64,000 bases of DNA, from contig NZ_WOEZ01000089.1 in NCBI RefSeq assembly GCF_013177735.1, positions 1-64,000 on the forward strand, written 5' to 3'. The number at the start of each line of letters is the position of its first letter. Within the stretch, counting starts at the first letter, position 1. The translations under genes and the position numbers were made by a program. This stretch comes from Paraburkholderia elongata. Lineage in GTDB: Bacteria > Pseudomonadota > Gammaproteobacteria > Burkholderiales > Burkholderiaceae. Below, piece by piece: positions 25,002-34,096 of this stretch. The notes under the pieces are model-generated. The model saw nothing but the letters and a program-made list of their open reading frames with translations. It did not search any database and was not told where the DNA came from.

Positions 25002-28000
25002 ATGACTCCTTTTTTATCGAAGCGGCTGCTGATCAATCTGGCGGTCGCCGCCGCGGCGGTCGGCGCGAACGCGTTCGTCGCCTACACGCAGATTTGCGGC
25101 CAGCGTGACGCCGACGCGCGCATGCTGCGTTCGACGAGCGTGCGTCAGAATCTCGACGCCTACCATACGGCGCTGGACAGCGGGCTGGCCGCGCTCGGCC
25201 GTTTCGAAGCCTCGGGTGAGGCCGCGCCTGTCAGCGAGGCCGCCGCCATGGCGACCTCGCTGGCCGGTCTGGAGCGCGAGTTGCGCAAGGAGCTCGCCGG
25301 CGAACCGGCCCTGCTCGACACGCTCGCCAAACTGAGCACGGACAGTCACGCGCTGCAACACGACATCGACGATGCGCTGTTGAAGAGCGCCAGCGCCACG
25401 CCGAACGAGTCGCGCGCGTGGGCGGCGTCGACCTATACGCATCTCGGGCTGGGTCTCGGCCGTGTGGAAACCGGTCTGGCGGTGTTGCGCAAGCAGGAGA
25501 ATGAGGCGTTGAAGGCCTCGCTCGCGGCTTCCGCGAACGAGACCCAACGCGCCATGTTTCTGCTGATCGTGACGATGCTGGCCGGCAGCGCGCTTCTGAT
25601 CTTCACGTTCGGCGCTCGCGAAAGCCGTGCGCGCGAGAAACTGCGCGCCGTCCGCGCGCTCGGCCGCAACGACGAGCGATTCCGCGGCCTGTTCGACGAC
25701 CATCCCGTGCCGATGTACATCTTCGACCGCGAAACGCTGCGCTTTCTTGCCGTCAACGCGGCCGCGATCCAGCAATACGGCTACGCGGAAAGCGAATTTC
25801 TCGGCATGACGATTCGCGCGATCCGGCCGAATTCCGAAATCTCGCGCCTCGAATCGCACCTGCAGCGCAGCGACGTCATGCAACACGGCCGCACGATGGC
25901 GGGTGTCTGGCACCATCGGCGCAAGGACGGTTCAACGATCAGCGCCGACATTTCGTATCACGCGCTCAATTTCATGGGCCGCGCCGCCTTCTTTGTGCTG
26001 GCCGACGACGTCACCGACCAGATCAACGCCGAAGCCGAAGCGCAGCGTTCGAACCAGATGCTCGAGACGGTGATCGACAACATTCCGCAGCGGATTTTCT
26101 GGAAGGATCAGGAGTCGCGCTATCTCGGCTGCAACATGGCGTTCGCGCGCGATGCGGGGCTCTCTTACCCCGAGCAGGTGGTCGGCAAGAGCGACAGCGA
26201 TATGCCATGGCGCGCCATCGCCGGCCTGCTGAACGAGCACGACAAAGAGGTGGTGACCACCGGCGTGCCGAAAATGAATTTTGAGGTCGACCTGGTGATC
26301 GACGGCGTGCACCGCACCACGGTCACGAGCAAGCTGCCGTTCACCGACGGCGACGGCCGCGTGATCGGCGTGCTCGGGTCCTACACGGACATCACCGAGC
26401 GCAAGCGCGCCGATCTGGCCTTGCGTCTGCAAAGCCGCGCGCTCGATGCCAGCGTCAACGCGATTCTGATTACCGCGCCGTCGCCCGCGGGCAATCTGAT
26501 CGAATACGTGAACCCCGCGTTCATGCGTATCACCGGTTACGATCCCGCCGAAGTGATCGGTCACGATTGCCGTGTGCTGCAGCGCGACGACCGCGACCAG
26601 GAAGGCGTCGCGCTGATCCGCCAGGCGCTTGCGGCGAACCGCGAGGTGAGCGCCGTGGTGCGCAACTATCGCAAGGACGGCGCGCTGTTCTGGAATCAGC
26701 TGTTCATTGCGCCGGTGCCGAACGCGGAGGGCATGATCACGCATCACATCGGCGTGATCAACGATGTGACCGATCTGATCCGCTATCAGGAACAGCTCGA
26801 ATACCAGGCCAACTATGACAGTCTCACGCGGCTGCCGAATCGCAACCTGCTGCGCGATCGCCTGCAGCATGCGTTGATCGTGGCGCACCGGCATCACAAG
26901 GGTGTCGCGGTCGTGTTCATCGATCTGGACGGCTTCAAGAACGTCAACGACAGCCTCGGCCATAGCGTCGGCGACCGCTTGCTGAGCGTGGTGGCCGAGC
27001 GGCTCGCGCGCTGCACGCGAACGAGCGACACCGTCGCGCGCCACGGCGGCGACGAGTTCGTGATCGTGATGACCGATACCGTCGACGAGCAGTCGCTGAT
27101 CGCGTGGATGGAACGCGTGCGCGCGTCGATTTCCGAGCCGGTGTGGCTCGACGGCACCGAGTTGTATGTCGGCTGCAGCATGGGCGCGAGCCTCTTCCCG
27201 CAGGACGGCGAGGACGCGGAAACGCTGATGAAAAAGGCCGACCTCGCGATGTATCGCGCGAAGGACATGGGCCGCAATACGTTCCAGTTCTACCAGCCGG
27301 AGATGAATGCGAGCGCGGGCGCGCGCCTGAATCTCGAACGGCGTTTGCGCCGTGCCTTGCGCGACAACGAATTCCTGCTGCACTACCAGCCGCAGGTGGA
27401 TATCGTGAGCGGGCAGATTGTCGGCACCGAGGCGCTGGTGCGCTGGCGCGATCCGGAAGTCGGACTGGTGCTGCCGTCGTCGTTCATTCCGGTTGCCGAG
27501 GAGAGCGGCTTGATCGGGCCGCTGTCGGAATGGGTGTTGCGCGAGGCGTGCCGCCAGAACAAGGCGTGGCAGGACGAAGGTTTGCCGCCGGCGCGGGTCT
27601 CGGTGAATCTGTCGGCGCGCGTTTTTCAGCAGCGCGATATCGCGAAGCTCGTCATGCAGGTGCTCGCCGAGACGGGGCTCGAGCCGCAGTACCTCGAACT
27701 CGAGCTCACCGAAAGCACCATCATGCGCAATGCCGAGGAGGCGGTGTCGATGCTCAACGAGCTGCACGCGCTCGGCATCGGCCTTGCCATCGACGACTTC
27801 GGCACCGGCTATTCGAGTCTCAGCTATCTGAAGCGTTTCCCGGTGGACCGTTTGAAGATCGACCGCTCGTTCGTGTCGGATATCGGCGTGTCGGGCGACG
27901 ATGAAACAATCACCTCGGCGATCATCGCGCTCGCGCATTCGCTGAAATTGCAGGTGATCGCGGAAGGCGTGGAGACGTCGGCGCAACTCGACTTCCTGAA

Positions 28001-28112
28001 AGAGCGTGCGTGCGACGAAATGCAGGGCTTCTACTTCGCGAAGCCGTTGTCGACGGATGGGATCTCCGCGTTGATGCAGGGTGGAGTGGGGCGGGAAGTC
28101 GAGACGGTGTAG
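25002..28112 (+). CDS. membrane PAS-GGDEF-EAL protein, c-di-GMP turnover
   Basis: This 1036-residue protein has a periplasmic sensor loop (about 28-184) between two membrane segments (about 8-28 and 185-203). Three PAS domains follow (about 227-330, 353-465 and 480-600). The GGDEF domain has an intact RHGGDEF (GGDEF at 682-686) and an inhibitory-site RTSD at 673-676. The EAL domain has EALVRW (E810), an ELTEST glutamate, IDDFGTGYSSL and AEGVET. Both catalytic centres look complete, so it could make and break c-di-GMP, with one activity dominating by signal. The upstream leader holds a 9-bp inverted repeat (24884-24892 and 24991-24999). Confidence 0.93.
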   Translation: MTPFLSKRLLINLAVAAAAVGANAFVAYTQICGQRDADARMLRSTSVRQNLDAYHTALDSGLAALGRFEASGEAAPVSEAAAMATSLAGLERELRKELAGEPALLDTLAKLSTDSHALQHDIDDALLKSASATPNESRAWAASTYTHLGLGLGRVETGLAVLRKQENEALKASLAASANETQRAMFLLIVTMLAGSALLIFTFGARESRAREKLRAVRALGRNDERFRGLFDDHPVPMYIFDRETLRFLAVNAAAIQQYGYAESEFLGMTIRAIRPNSEISRLESHLQRSDVMQHGRTMAGVWHHRRKDGSTISADISYHALNFMGRAAFFVLADDVTDQINAEAEAQRSNQMLETVIDNIPQRIFWKDQESRYLGCNMAFARDAGLSYPEQVVGKSDSDMPWRAIAGLLNEHDKEVVTTGVPKMNFEVDLVIDGVHRTTVTSKLPFTDGDGRVIGVLGSYTDITERKRADLALRLQSRALDASVNAILITAPSPAGNLIEYVNPAFMRITGYDPAEVIGHDCRVLQRDDRDQEGVALIRQALAANREVSAVVRNYRKDGALFWNQLFIAPVPNAEGMITHHIGVINDVTDLIRYQEQLEYQANYDSLTRLPNRNLLRDRLQHALIVAHRHHKGVAVVFIDLDGFKNVNDSLGHSVGDRLLSVVAERLARCTRTSDTVARHGGDEFVIVMTDTVDEQSLIAWMERVRASISEPVWLDGTELYVGCSMGASLFPQDGEDAETLMKKADLAMYRAKDMGRNTFQFYQPEMNASAGARLNLERRLRRALRDNEFLLHYQPQVDIVSGQIVGTEALVRWRDPEVGLVLPSSFIPVAEESGLIGPLSEWVLREACRQNKAWQDEGLPPARVSVNLSARVFQQRDIAKLVMQVLAETGLEPQYLELELTESTIMRNAEEAVSMLNELHALGIGLAIDDFGTGYSSLSYLKRFPVDRLKIDRSFVSDIGVSGDDETITSAIIALAHSLKLQVIAEGVETSAQLDFLKERACDEMQGFYFAKPLSTDGISALMQGGVGREVETV

Positions 28113-28142
28113 GTCGGCTCCCCGCTCCTGACGGCGTGTCTC

Positions 28143-28757
28143 TCAGACAGCAGGCGTGTCGAGGAACACCGGCAGCTGTTCGGCTACCTCGGAAAACGCC
28201 TGCAAGCGTGGATGTGCCGCCTTGGCGACGATCTCCGGCAGGAACATCTGCGTGAAATTCCACGCGACGGCCACCGTCACGTCCACCGCGCCGAAATAGT
28301 TCGGTTCGACCGGCAGCGGGGCCGATGCGAGTTCCTCTTCGAGCTCGCGGTAAGCGGCGTGCAACTGCTCGGTCACGCGATCGACCCACGGCTCATGTTG
28401 TTTCTCCGCCGGACGCAGATTGCGTTCGTAGACGATCTGCACGGTCTTTTCACAGGCGGCTAGCGCGAGCCCCGTGAGGCGCGCGGCGCGCAGGCAGTGC
28501 TCCGGTCGTGACGGGAAGATCCGTTGATCCGGCGCGGCGAGCGTGGCGACGTACTGCAGGATCACGGTCGAGTCCATCACGCTCTGGCCGTTGTCGAGGA
28601 TCAGGGTTGGCGCTTTGACGACCGGGTTGATCTTCGCGAACGCCTCGTACGTGCTGAACACGGAAATCGACTGGTGCTCGAAGTCGAGCTTCAGCAACTT
28701 CAGGCAAATAGCGACGCGACGCACGTAGGGCGAATCCAACATTCCAATCAGTTTCAT
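28143..28757 (-). CDS. glutathione S-transferase family protein
   Basis: This 204-residue protein has an N-terminal thioredoxin-like domain (MKLIGMLDSPYVRRVAICLKL, about 1-80, with SVMDSTVILQY as the glutathione-binding SNAIL/TRAIL-like loop) and an all-helical C-terminal domain. The Ser/Tyr pair in LDSPYVRR is where bacterial GSTs place the catalytic residue. The substrate is unknown. It is convergent with the c-di-GMP gene and transcribed alone. Confidence 0.85.
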   Translation of the reverse strand: MKLIGMLDSPYVRRVAICLKLLKLDFEHQSISVFSTYEAFAKINPVVKAPTLILDNGQSVMDSTVILQYVATLAAPDQRIFPSRPEHCLRAARLTGLALAACEKTVQIVYERNLRPAEKQHEPWVDRVTEQLHAAYRELEEELASAPLPVEPNYFGAVDVTVAVAWNFTQMFLPEIVAKAAHPRLQAFSEVAEQLPVFLDTPAV

Positions 28758-29081
28758 CTCATTCCCGTTAGAAGATCGATCATGGCGCGCCCGAATCGGC
28801 CAGCGTGCGGCTGATGGCTTGCCCAGCGGTGCTTTTGAGGTGTTGAACCGCTAGATTAACTTCTCCGCACGCTGGCGTCGATTCGTGTGCCTGGCAGGCG
28901 CTTGCGTGGTTAAACCGGTTTCCGCGCGGCTTTCAGTCGTATATATTCGGGATTCCCATCTCAGACTTCACCGGGAACCACGAAGCATCGATTCACGTGG
29001 CGTTGCGCCCGCCTTTCGCTGCTCGCACTCTGTCATGGGCGTTTCGCCGTCGAATATCTGCCAATACGACTGGAGAGAAAA
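28758..29081. other. intergenic region upstream of the DUF4148 gene
   Basis: This 324-base region lies between the divergent GST and DUF4148 genes. A TATATT at 28942-28947 could serve as a -10 box for the rightward gene, which would leave a leader of about 130 bases. Nothing else convincing was seen. Confidence 0.4.
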
Positions 29082-29420
29082 ATGACGTCTTCACCTGCAA
29101 AGAAATGGGCTGTGCTGCTGACATCGGTTGTACTGAGCGTGGCCTCTGTTGCACCGGCGTTCGCGCAAAGCGGTGGCAGTAGTGCTCCGGCGGCCGATGC
29201 CGCCAATGCCACCAATGCCGCCAATCCGTCGGCCGCATCCAAGGCAGCCGCCAAGGCGCAACGCAAGGCCGCCCGCAAGGAGGCGCGGGCGAAGAAGAAT
29301 GCTGAGTTGAAGCAACTGGAAAGCAACGGGTATAACCCGTCGCGCAACGATCCGAACTATCCGACGGATCTCCAGAACGCACAGAAGAAGGCGGGGATAG
29401 GGGCAGCGGCGAGTCAGTAA
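29082..29420 (+). CDS. small exported DUF4148-type protein
   Basis: This 112-residue protein has a clear signal peptide (KKWAVLLTSVVLSVASVAPAFAQ, cleavage after AFA). The mature part is Ala/Lys/Arg-rich and probably helical or disordered (SKAAAKAQRKAARKEARAKKNAELKQLE), and it ends with the conserved GYNPSRNDPNYPTDLQNAQKKA. The ending and the export signal fit the DUF4148 family of Burkholderiaceae, for which no function is established. The start has GGAGAG six bases upstream. The region before it is long (324 bases), so it probably has its own promoter. Confidence 0.82.
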   Translation: MTSSPAKKWAVLLTSVVLSVASVAPAFAQSGGSSAPAADAANATNAANPSAASKAAAKAQRKAARKEARAKKNAELKQLESNGYNPSRNDPNYPTDLQNAQKKAGIGAAASQ

Positions 29421-29440
29421 GCGGCTCAGGGGCCCGCCGC

Positions 29441-29836
29441 TCAATCCAGAACCGGCAGCGCGCGCGGGCGCCGGTCGCTATCGGTCGCGACGTAAGTCAG
29501 GGTCGCCTCGGTGACCTTCACGAGGTCTTCGGTCAGGCTCATGCGCTGCGCGTAGACCTCGACCGCCACCGTTACCGACGTGTTGCCCGTCTTGACGATG
29601 TCGGCGTAAAAGCTCAGCAGATCGCCGACGAACACCGGCTGCTTGAAGACGAACGAATTGACCGCGATGGTCGCCACCCGCCCGTTGGCACGGCGGCTTG
29701 CCGGAATCGAACCGGCGATATCCACTTGCGCCATAATCCAGCCGCCGAACACGTCGCCGTGGACATTCGCGTCCGACGGTTGCGGCACGACGCGCAGCGC
29801 GCAATGCTTTTGCGGAAGTTGAAGGAGATCGGTCAT
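29441..29836 (-). CDS. acyl-CoA thioesterase, YciA-type hotdog fold
   Basis: This 131-residue single-hotdog protein has the thioesterase pattern SDANVHGDVFGGWIMAQVDIAGSIPA, with the catalytic Asp in GGWIMAQVD, followed by VNSFVFKQPVFVGDLLSFYADI. YciA-type enzymes hydrolyse a broad set of acyl-CoAs in the cytoplasm. It is convergent with the DUF4148 gene and divergent from the ABC exporter. Confidence 0.9.
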   Translation of the reverse strand: MTDLLQLPQKHCALRVVPQPSDANVHGDVFGGWIMAQVDIAGSIPASRRANGRVATIAVNSFVFKQPVFVGDLLSFYADIVKTGNTSVTVAVEVYAQRMSLTEDLVKVTEATLTYVATDSDRRPRALPVLD

Positions 29837-30145
29837 CGGGGCACCCTTGAAATTCGTAATGGCTCGGTCGGCTCGACAGGCAGGCGGGGGATTTCACGAC
29901 AACTGCACGACCCAGCGGCACCACATAGCGGTACGGCACAGCCGCATGGCCCACGTGCAACCGGCGGCCGGACAGCCCATGAAAAGCGGCGCCAGCCAGC
30001 TTCTGCGACAATAGAAAGATCAGGAATTGTACGGGAAAGCGCCCAGCCGGGTCGCGCGACATGAAGCAGGGTGCCGGGTTTGCACGCTGCCGGTCGGCGC
30101 GCCGCTGCGAACTCCGTCGCTTCCACACTCTCCCCAGCCGATCCC
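29837..30145. other. intergenic region between thioesterase and ABC exporter genes
   Basis: This 309-base divergent spacer holds no convincing promoter, repeat or small gene. The downstream reading frame is open from 30071, so up to 25 extra codons of the exporter could lie in it. Confidence 0.4.
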
Positions 30146-32035
30146 ATGCGCCGTACGCCCTCGTCCGAGCCTTCACCGATCTCTACCCAGCCGCGTAACG
30201 ACTGGCAGACGATCCTGTCGCTGCTGCCCTACCTCGCCACCTATAAATGGCGCGTCGGCTTCGCGCTGAGCTGCCTGATCGGCGCGAAGGTCGCCAATCT
30301 CGGCGTGCCGATCGTGATGAAGCGGATCGTCGACAGCCTCGCTTCGGTGCAGCATCTCACCGCACTCGGCCGCGCCCACGATTCGCCTGCCATCGTGCTG
30401 CTGGGCGGCGTCGGTTTGCTGGTGGTCGCCTATGCGGTGGTGCGGCTGTCCACTTCGCTCTTCACCGAGCTGCGCGAGATCCTGTTTTCGAAGGTGACCG
30501 AAAGCGCGGTGCGCCAGCTCGCGCTGAAAGTGTTCCGCCATTTGCACGCGCTGTCATTGCGGTTCCATCTCGATCGACAAACGGGTGGCATGTCGCGCGA
30601 TATCGAACGCGGCACACGCGGTATCACGCAACTGATTTCGTATTCGCTCTACAGCATCCTGCCGACACTGGTTGAAGTCGGTCTCGTGCTGGGATTTTTT
30701 GTCGTCAAATACGAGGCGTATTACGCGATCGTCACGTTCATTGCGCTCGCCGTGTACATCACGTTCACCGTGAAAGTCACCGAATGGCGTACGCATTTTC
30801 GCCGCACGATGAACGATCTCGATTCAAAGGCGAATTCGCGTGCGATCGATTCGCTGCTCAACTACGAAACGGTGAAGTACTTCGGCAATGAAGAGTGGGA
30901 AGCGCACCGTTACGATGAAAATCTCAAACGCTATCGCACGGCCGCGATCAAATCGCAGCGTTCCTTGTCGGCGCTGAACTTTGGGCAGCAGGCGATCATC
31001 GGCACGGGCCTCGTGTTCATTCTGTGGCGCGTGACGCAAGGCGTGATGGCCGGCCACCTCACGCTCGGCGATCTGGTGCTGATCAACACCTTCATGCTGC
31101 AGCTCTATATACCGCTGAATTTTCTCGGCGTCGTGTATCGGGAACTGAAGCAAAGCCTCACCGACATGGACCGCATGTTCACGCTGCTTGGCGCGGCTCA
31201 GGAAGTGCCCGATGTGCCGGACGCGCCCGCGTTGCGGGTGAGCGGTGCGCAGGTGCGCTTCGAGCATGTGAACTTCTCGTATGAGCCGGCGCGGCAGATT
31301 CTATACGACGTGAGCTTCACAATTCCGGCGGGCAGCACCACGGCGGTGGTCGGCCATAGCGGCTCGGGCAAGTCGACGCTCGCGCGGCTGATGTTCCGCT
31401 TCTACGATCTGGATCGCGCAACGGGTGGCGCGATCACCATCGACGGTCAGGATATTCGCGACGTCACGCAGGACTCGTTGCGTGCTTCGATCGGCATCGT
31501 GCCGCAGGATACGGTGCTGTTCAACGATTCGATCTACTACAACATTGCTTATGGCCGTCCGTCGGCCACGCGCGAGGAAGTGATCGCGGCGGCGCGTGCG
31601 GCGCATATTCACGACTTCATCGAAGGGCTGCCGAAGGGTTACGAGACACCGGTCGGCGAGCGTGGCCTGAAGTTGTCCGGCGGGGAAAAACAACGCGTCG
31701 CGATAGCGCGGACCATCCTCAAGAACCCGCCGATCCTGCTGTTCGATGAAGCGACTTCGGCACTCGATTCGCGTTCGGAGCGCGCGATCCAGCATGAGCT
31801 CGATCAGATCGCCCGAGAGCGCACGACGCTGATCATCGCGCACCGGCTTTCGACGGTGGTGCACGCACAGCAGATCATCGTGATGGACAAGGGGCGCATC
31901 GTCGAACGCGGAACGCATGCTGAATTGTTGCGTGCGAACGGGTTGTTCGCGCAGATGTGGGCGTTGCAGCAGCAACGTGCCGCAGAGGCGTCGGAGTCGG
32001 CGGAAACGGTGGGGGCGGGAGATGGTGGGCGTTGA
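30146..32035 (+). CDS. ATM1/HMT-type ABC exporter, fused membrane and ATPase domains
   Basis: This 629-residue half-transporter has six membrane segments at about 40-330 and a C-terminal nucleotide-binding domain. Visible are Walker A (GHSGSGKSTLARL), the signature LSGGEKQRVAIART, Walker B (ILLFDEATSALDSRSE) and the H-loop (IIAHRLSTV). The LDSKANSRAIDSLLNYETVKYFGNE segment is characteristic of Atm1-like exporters, which in mitochondria and some bacteria export glutathione-linked sulfur or metal complexes. The start is uncertain: ATG at 30146 has no good site; a GTG at 30071 would add 25 residues. It probably works as a homodimer. Confidence 0.9.
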   Translation: MRRTPSSEPSPISTQPRNDWQTILSLLPYLATYKWRVGFALSCLIGAKVANLGVPIVMKRIVDSLASVQHLTALGRAHDSPAIVLLGGVGLLVVAYAVVRLSTSLFTELREILFSKVTESAVRQLALKVFRHLHALSLRFHLDRQTGGMSRDIERGTRGITQLISYSLYSILPTLVEVGLVLGFFVVKYEAYYAIVTFIALAVYITFTVKVTEWRTHFRRTMNDLDSKANSRAIDSLLNYETVKYFGNEEWEAHRYDENLKRYRTAAIKSQRSLSALNFGQQAIIGTGLVFILWRVTQGVMAGHLTLGDLVLINTFMLQLYIPLNFLGVVYRELKQSLTDMDRMFTLLGAAQEVPDVPDAPALRVSGAQVRFEHVNFSYEPARQILYDVSFTIPAGSTTAVVGHSGSGKSTLARLMFRFYDLDRATGGAITIDGQDIRDVTQDSLRASIGIVPQDTVLFNDSIYYNIAYGRPSATREEVIAAARAAHIHDFIEGLPKGYETPVGERGLKLSGGEKQRVAIARTILKNPPILLFDEATSALDSRSERAIQHELDQIARERTTLIIAHRLSTVVHAQQIIVMDKGRIVERGTHAELLRANGLFAQMWALQQQRAAEASESAETVGAGDGGR

Positions 32036-32077
32036 GCAGCGCGTTATCGCACGGTGCCGCTCAACGCCTTGCTGTAC

Positions 32078-32791
32078 TCAGCGTGCGCTCAAACGCTGAT
32101 CCAAAGCCTGCAGTTGCGCGGGCGTACCAACGTTTTCCCACAGACCCTCATACAGCTCCCCGCTCGCGAGACCACGCGCAATCGTCTCGCGATAGTAAGG
32201 CGTGAGCGCGCGCCGCGTGCCGCGCGGCAGATCGCGAAACATGCGCGTGTCGTAGAGGCCGATGTTGCCGAACGTGAAGCGCGGATGCGCATCGAGCGAC
32301 AGCATTCCGTTCACCAACCCGAAGTCGCCGTTCGGATGAAACGCCGGGTTCGGCACCATCACCAGATGCATGCCGGGTCCGGTTAGCGCCTTCAGTTCTT
32401 CGGCGCGCGTATTCAGCGTCGCGTAATCGAAATCCGCGTAGACGTCGCCACTGACCGCGACGAATACTTCGCTCTTGTCCTCGTCTTCGAGGAACGGCAA
32501 CGCCTGCACGATTCCGCCCGCCGTCTCCAGCGCTTCATCCTCGGCCGAGTAGCGCAGTTGCACGCCCCAGCGCGAACCGTCGCCGAGCGCGGCTTCGATC
32601 CGCTCGCCGAGCCACGCATGGTTGATCACAATGGTTTGAAAGCCGGCGCGCGCGAGGCGTTCGATCTGCCACACGATCAACGGTTTGCCGCCCACTTCGA
32701 GCAAAGGCTTCGGGCACGTGTCAGTCAACGGACGCATGCGCTCGCCGCGTCCGGCTGCGAAAATCATCGCTTTCTTCAGAGACATCGTCAT
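32078..32791 (-). CDS. murU: N-acetylmuramate alpha-1-phosphate uridylyltransferase
   Basis: This 237-residue nucleotidyltransferase has the signature FAAGRGERMRPLTDTCPKPL at the N-terminus. In the MurU family it makes UDP-MurNAc from MurNAc-1-phosphate, bypassing de novo synthesis and giving intrinsic fosfomycin tolerance in pseudomonads. It follows amgK by 3 bases on the same strand, the known recycling pair, which is the main reason for the specific call rather than a general sugar nucleotidyltransferase. Confidence 0.9.
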   Translation of the reverse strand: MTMSLKKAMIFAAGRGERMRPLTDTCPKPLLEVGGKPLIVWQIERLARAGFQTIVINHAWLGERIEAALGDGSRWGVQLRYSAEDEALETAGGIVQALPFLEDEDKSEVFVAVSGDVYADFDYATLNTRAEELKALTGPGMHLVMVPNPAFHPNGDFGLVNGMLSLDAHPRFTFGNIGLYDTRMFRDLPRGTRRALTPYYRETIARGLASGELYEGLWENVGTPAQLQALDQRLSAR

Positions 32792-32794
32792 CGG

Positions 32795-33874
32795 TCAGAA
32801 CGTGTAGCCGACTTCATTCGCGCGGCCTTCGAGATCGTCGAGCAGCTTCGCGAACGGACGCAGCGGCGCATAGCGTTCAGCGACCTTGCGGGCATGACCG
32901 ATGAAACGCGGCAGATCCTTCATGTAATGCGGTTTGCTGTCGCGGTAGTTGATCCGGCAGAACAGCCCCAGCACCTTGATGTGCCGTTGCAGTCCCATCC
33001 ATTCAAGTTGACGGTAGAACTCGCCGAAATCCGGATTGACCTGCAAGCCGGCTTTTTTCGCGCGCTCCCAGTAGTACACGAAGCAATCCAGCTCGAACTC
33101 TTCGTCCCAACTGAGAAAGGCGTCGCGCAGCAACGAGGCGACGTCGTAGGTGATCGGGCCATACACCGCGTCCTGGAAGTCCAGCACGCCGGGATTCACA
33201 GGGTTGGGGGCGGCCGCGACCATCAGATTGCGCGGCATGAAATCGCGCAGCATGAACACCTGCGGTTGCGCCCGCGCGCTCGCGATCAGCAGCGCGAAGG
33301 TGCGATCGAGCAGGCCGCGGGTCTTTTCGTCGACCTCGCGGCCCAGATGGCGGCCGATGAACCACTCCGGCATCAACTCCATCTCGCGGCGCAGGAAGGC
33401 CTCGTCGAACGGCGGCAGCACACCTTCGCGCGACGTGAGCTGCCCGCGGATCAGCGCATCGAGCGCGTCGCGCATCAGCGAGCGGGCGCGGCGCGGGTCA
33501 TCGCCGCTTTGCGCCTCGGTCAGCGCGCCGAGGTACGAATCGGTGCCCAGATCGGTGACGAGCATGAACCCGGCGTCGAAATCGACCTCCAGGACGCGCG
33601 GCACATGCACGTTGGCGGCTTCGAGCAATTGCGCGATTTGCACAAATTCGCGGCACTTTTCGGGAGGCGGGGCATCGACGGCGATCAGGGTGCCGGCGCT
33701 TTCGCCTTCCGCCGCCTTACCGGCGAGCCGGAAATAGCGGCGAAAACTGGCGTCGGACGAAGCCGGGGCCAGTGTGTCGAGCTCGAGCGAATAGCGTGCT
33801 GCGTGGGCATTCAGCCAGGCCTCGAGCAGTTCGAGGCGGGTATCTGTGGAGTTTTTGGAAAGGGGCAGCGTCAT
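32795..33874 (-). CDS. amgK: anomeric N-acetylmuramate/N-acetylglucosamine kinase
   Basis: This 359-residue aminoglycoside-phosphotransferase-fold kinase has the catalytic loop LRDFMPRNLM and the metal-binding LDFQDAVYGPITYDVASLLRD. AmgK phosphorylates MurNAc and GlcNAc at C1 for reuse in cell wall synthesis. The ATG at 33874 (MTLPLSKNS) is chosen over a TTG five codons upstream. It is divergent from lptD and its start lies only about 40 bases from the TATAAT of the lptD promoter, so the two may influence each other. Confidence 0.92.
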   Translation of the reverse strand: MTLPLSKNSTDTRLELLEAWLNAHAARYSLELDTLAPASSDASFRRYFRLAGKAAEGESAGTLIAVDAPPPEKCREFVQIAQLLEAANVHVPRVLEVDFDAGFMLVTDLGTDSYLGALTEAQSGDDPRRARSLMRDALDALIRGQLTSREGVLPPFDEAFLRREMELMPEWFIGRHLGREVDEKTRGLLDRTFALLIASARAQPQVFMLRDFMPRNLMVAAAPNPVNPGVLDFQDAVYGPITYDVASLLRDAFLSWDEEFELDCFVYYWERAKKAGLQVNPDFGEFYRQLEWMGLQRHIKVLGLFCRINYRDSKPHYMKDLPRFIGHARKVAERYAPLRPFAKLLDDLEGRANEVGYTF

Positions 33875-33890
33875 GAAAACCGGCGGCAAA

Positions 33891-33919
33891 TTCAGAGGGG
33901 CAACGTCTTGCCATATAAT
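33891..33919 (+). promoter_or_regulatory. sigma-70 promoter for lptD-surA-pdxA-rsmA
   Basis: A perfect -10 TATAAT (33914-33919) stands 17 bases after TTCAGA (33891-33896). Transcription would start near 33926, leaving a leader of about 170 bases before the lptD ATG at 34097. A second TATAAA at 34058-34063 is possible but lacks a -35. Confidence 0.6.
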
Positions 33920-34096
33920 ACCCCACGACTTTTTTGACGCGACTCACGCCAGCTTTCGCGTGTTCCGCTTCACCGCCCGCCTCATCGTTCGACAGATTGT
34001 AAATATTGATGTGCAGCCGACTGTCACGGTCGCGGTGTGCAGGCGGTGGATCGTGACTATAAAAGCTGGCGGACGGGCCGATTCGCCAAACGATAC

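Noticed and set aside
25932..27986. A 684-codon minus-strand open frame opposite the c-di-GMP gene
   Set aside because: Shadow of a coding region; no motif and no start signal.
29478..30176. A 232-codon minus-strand frame overlapping the thioesterase
   Set aside because: It is in another frame from the clear hotdog protein and shows no domain.
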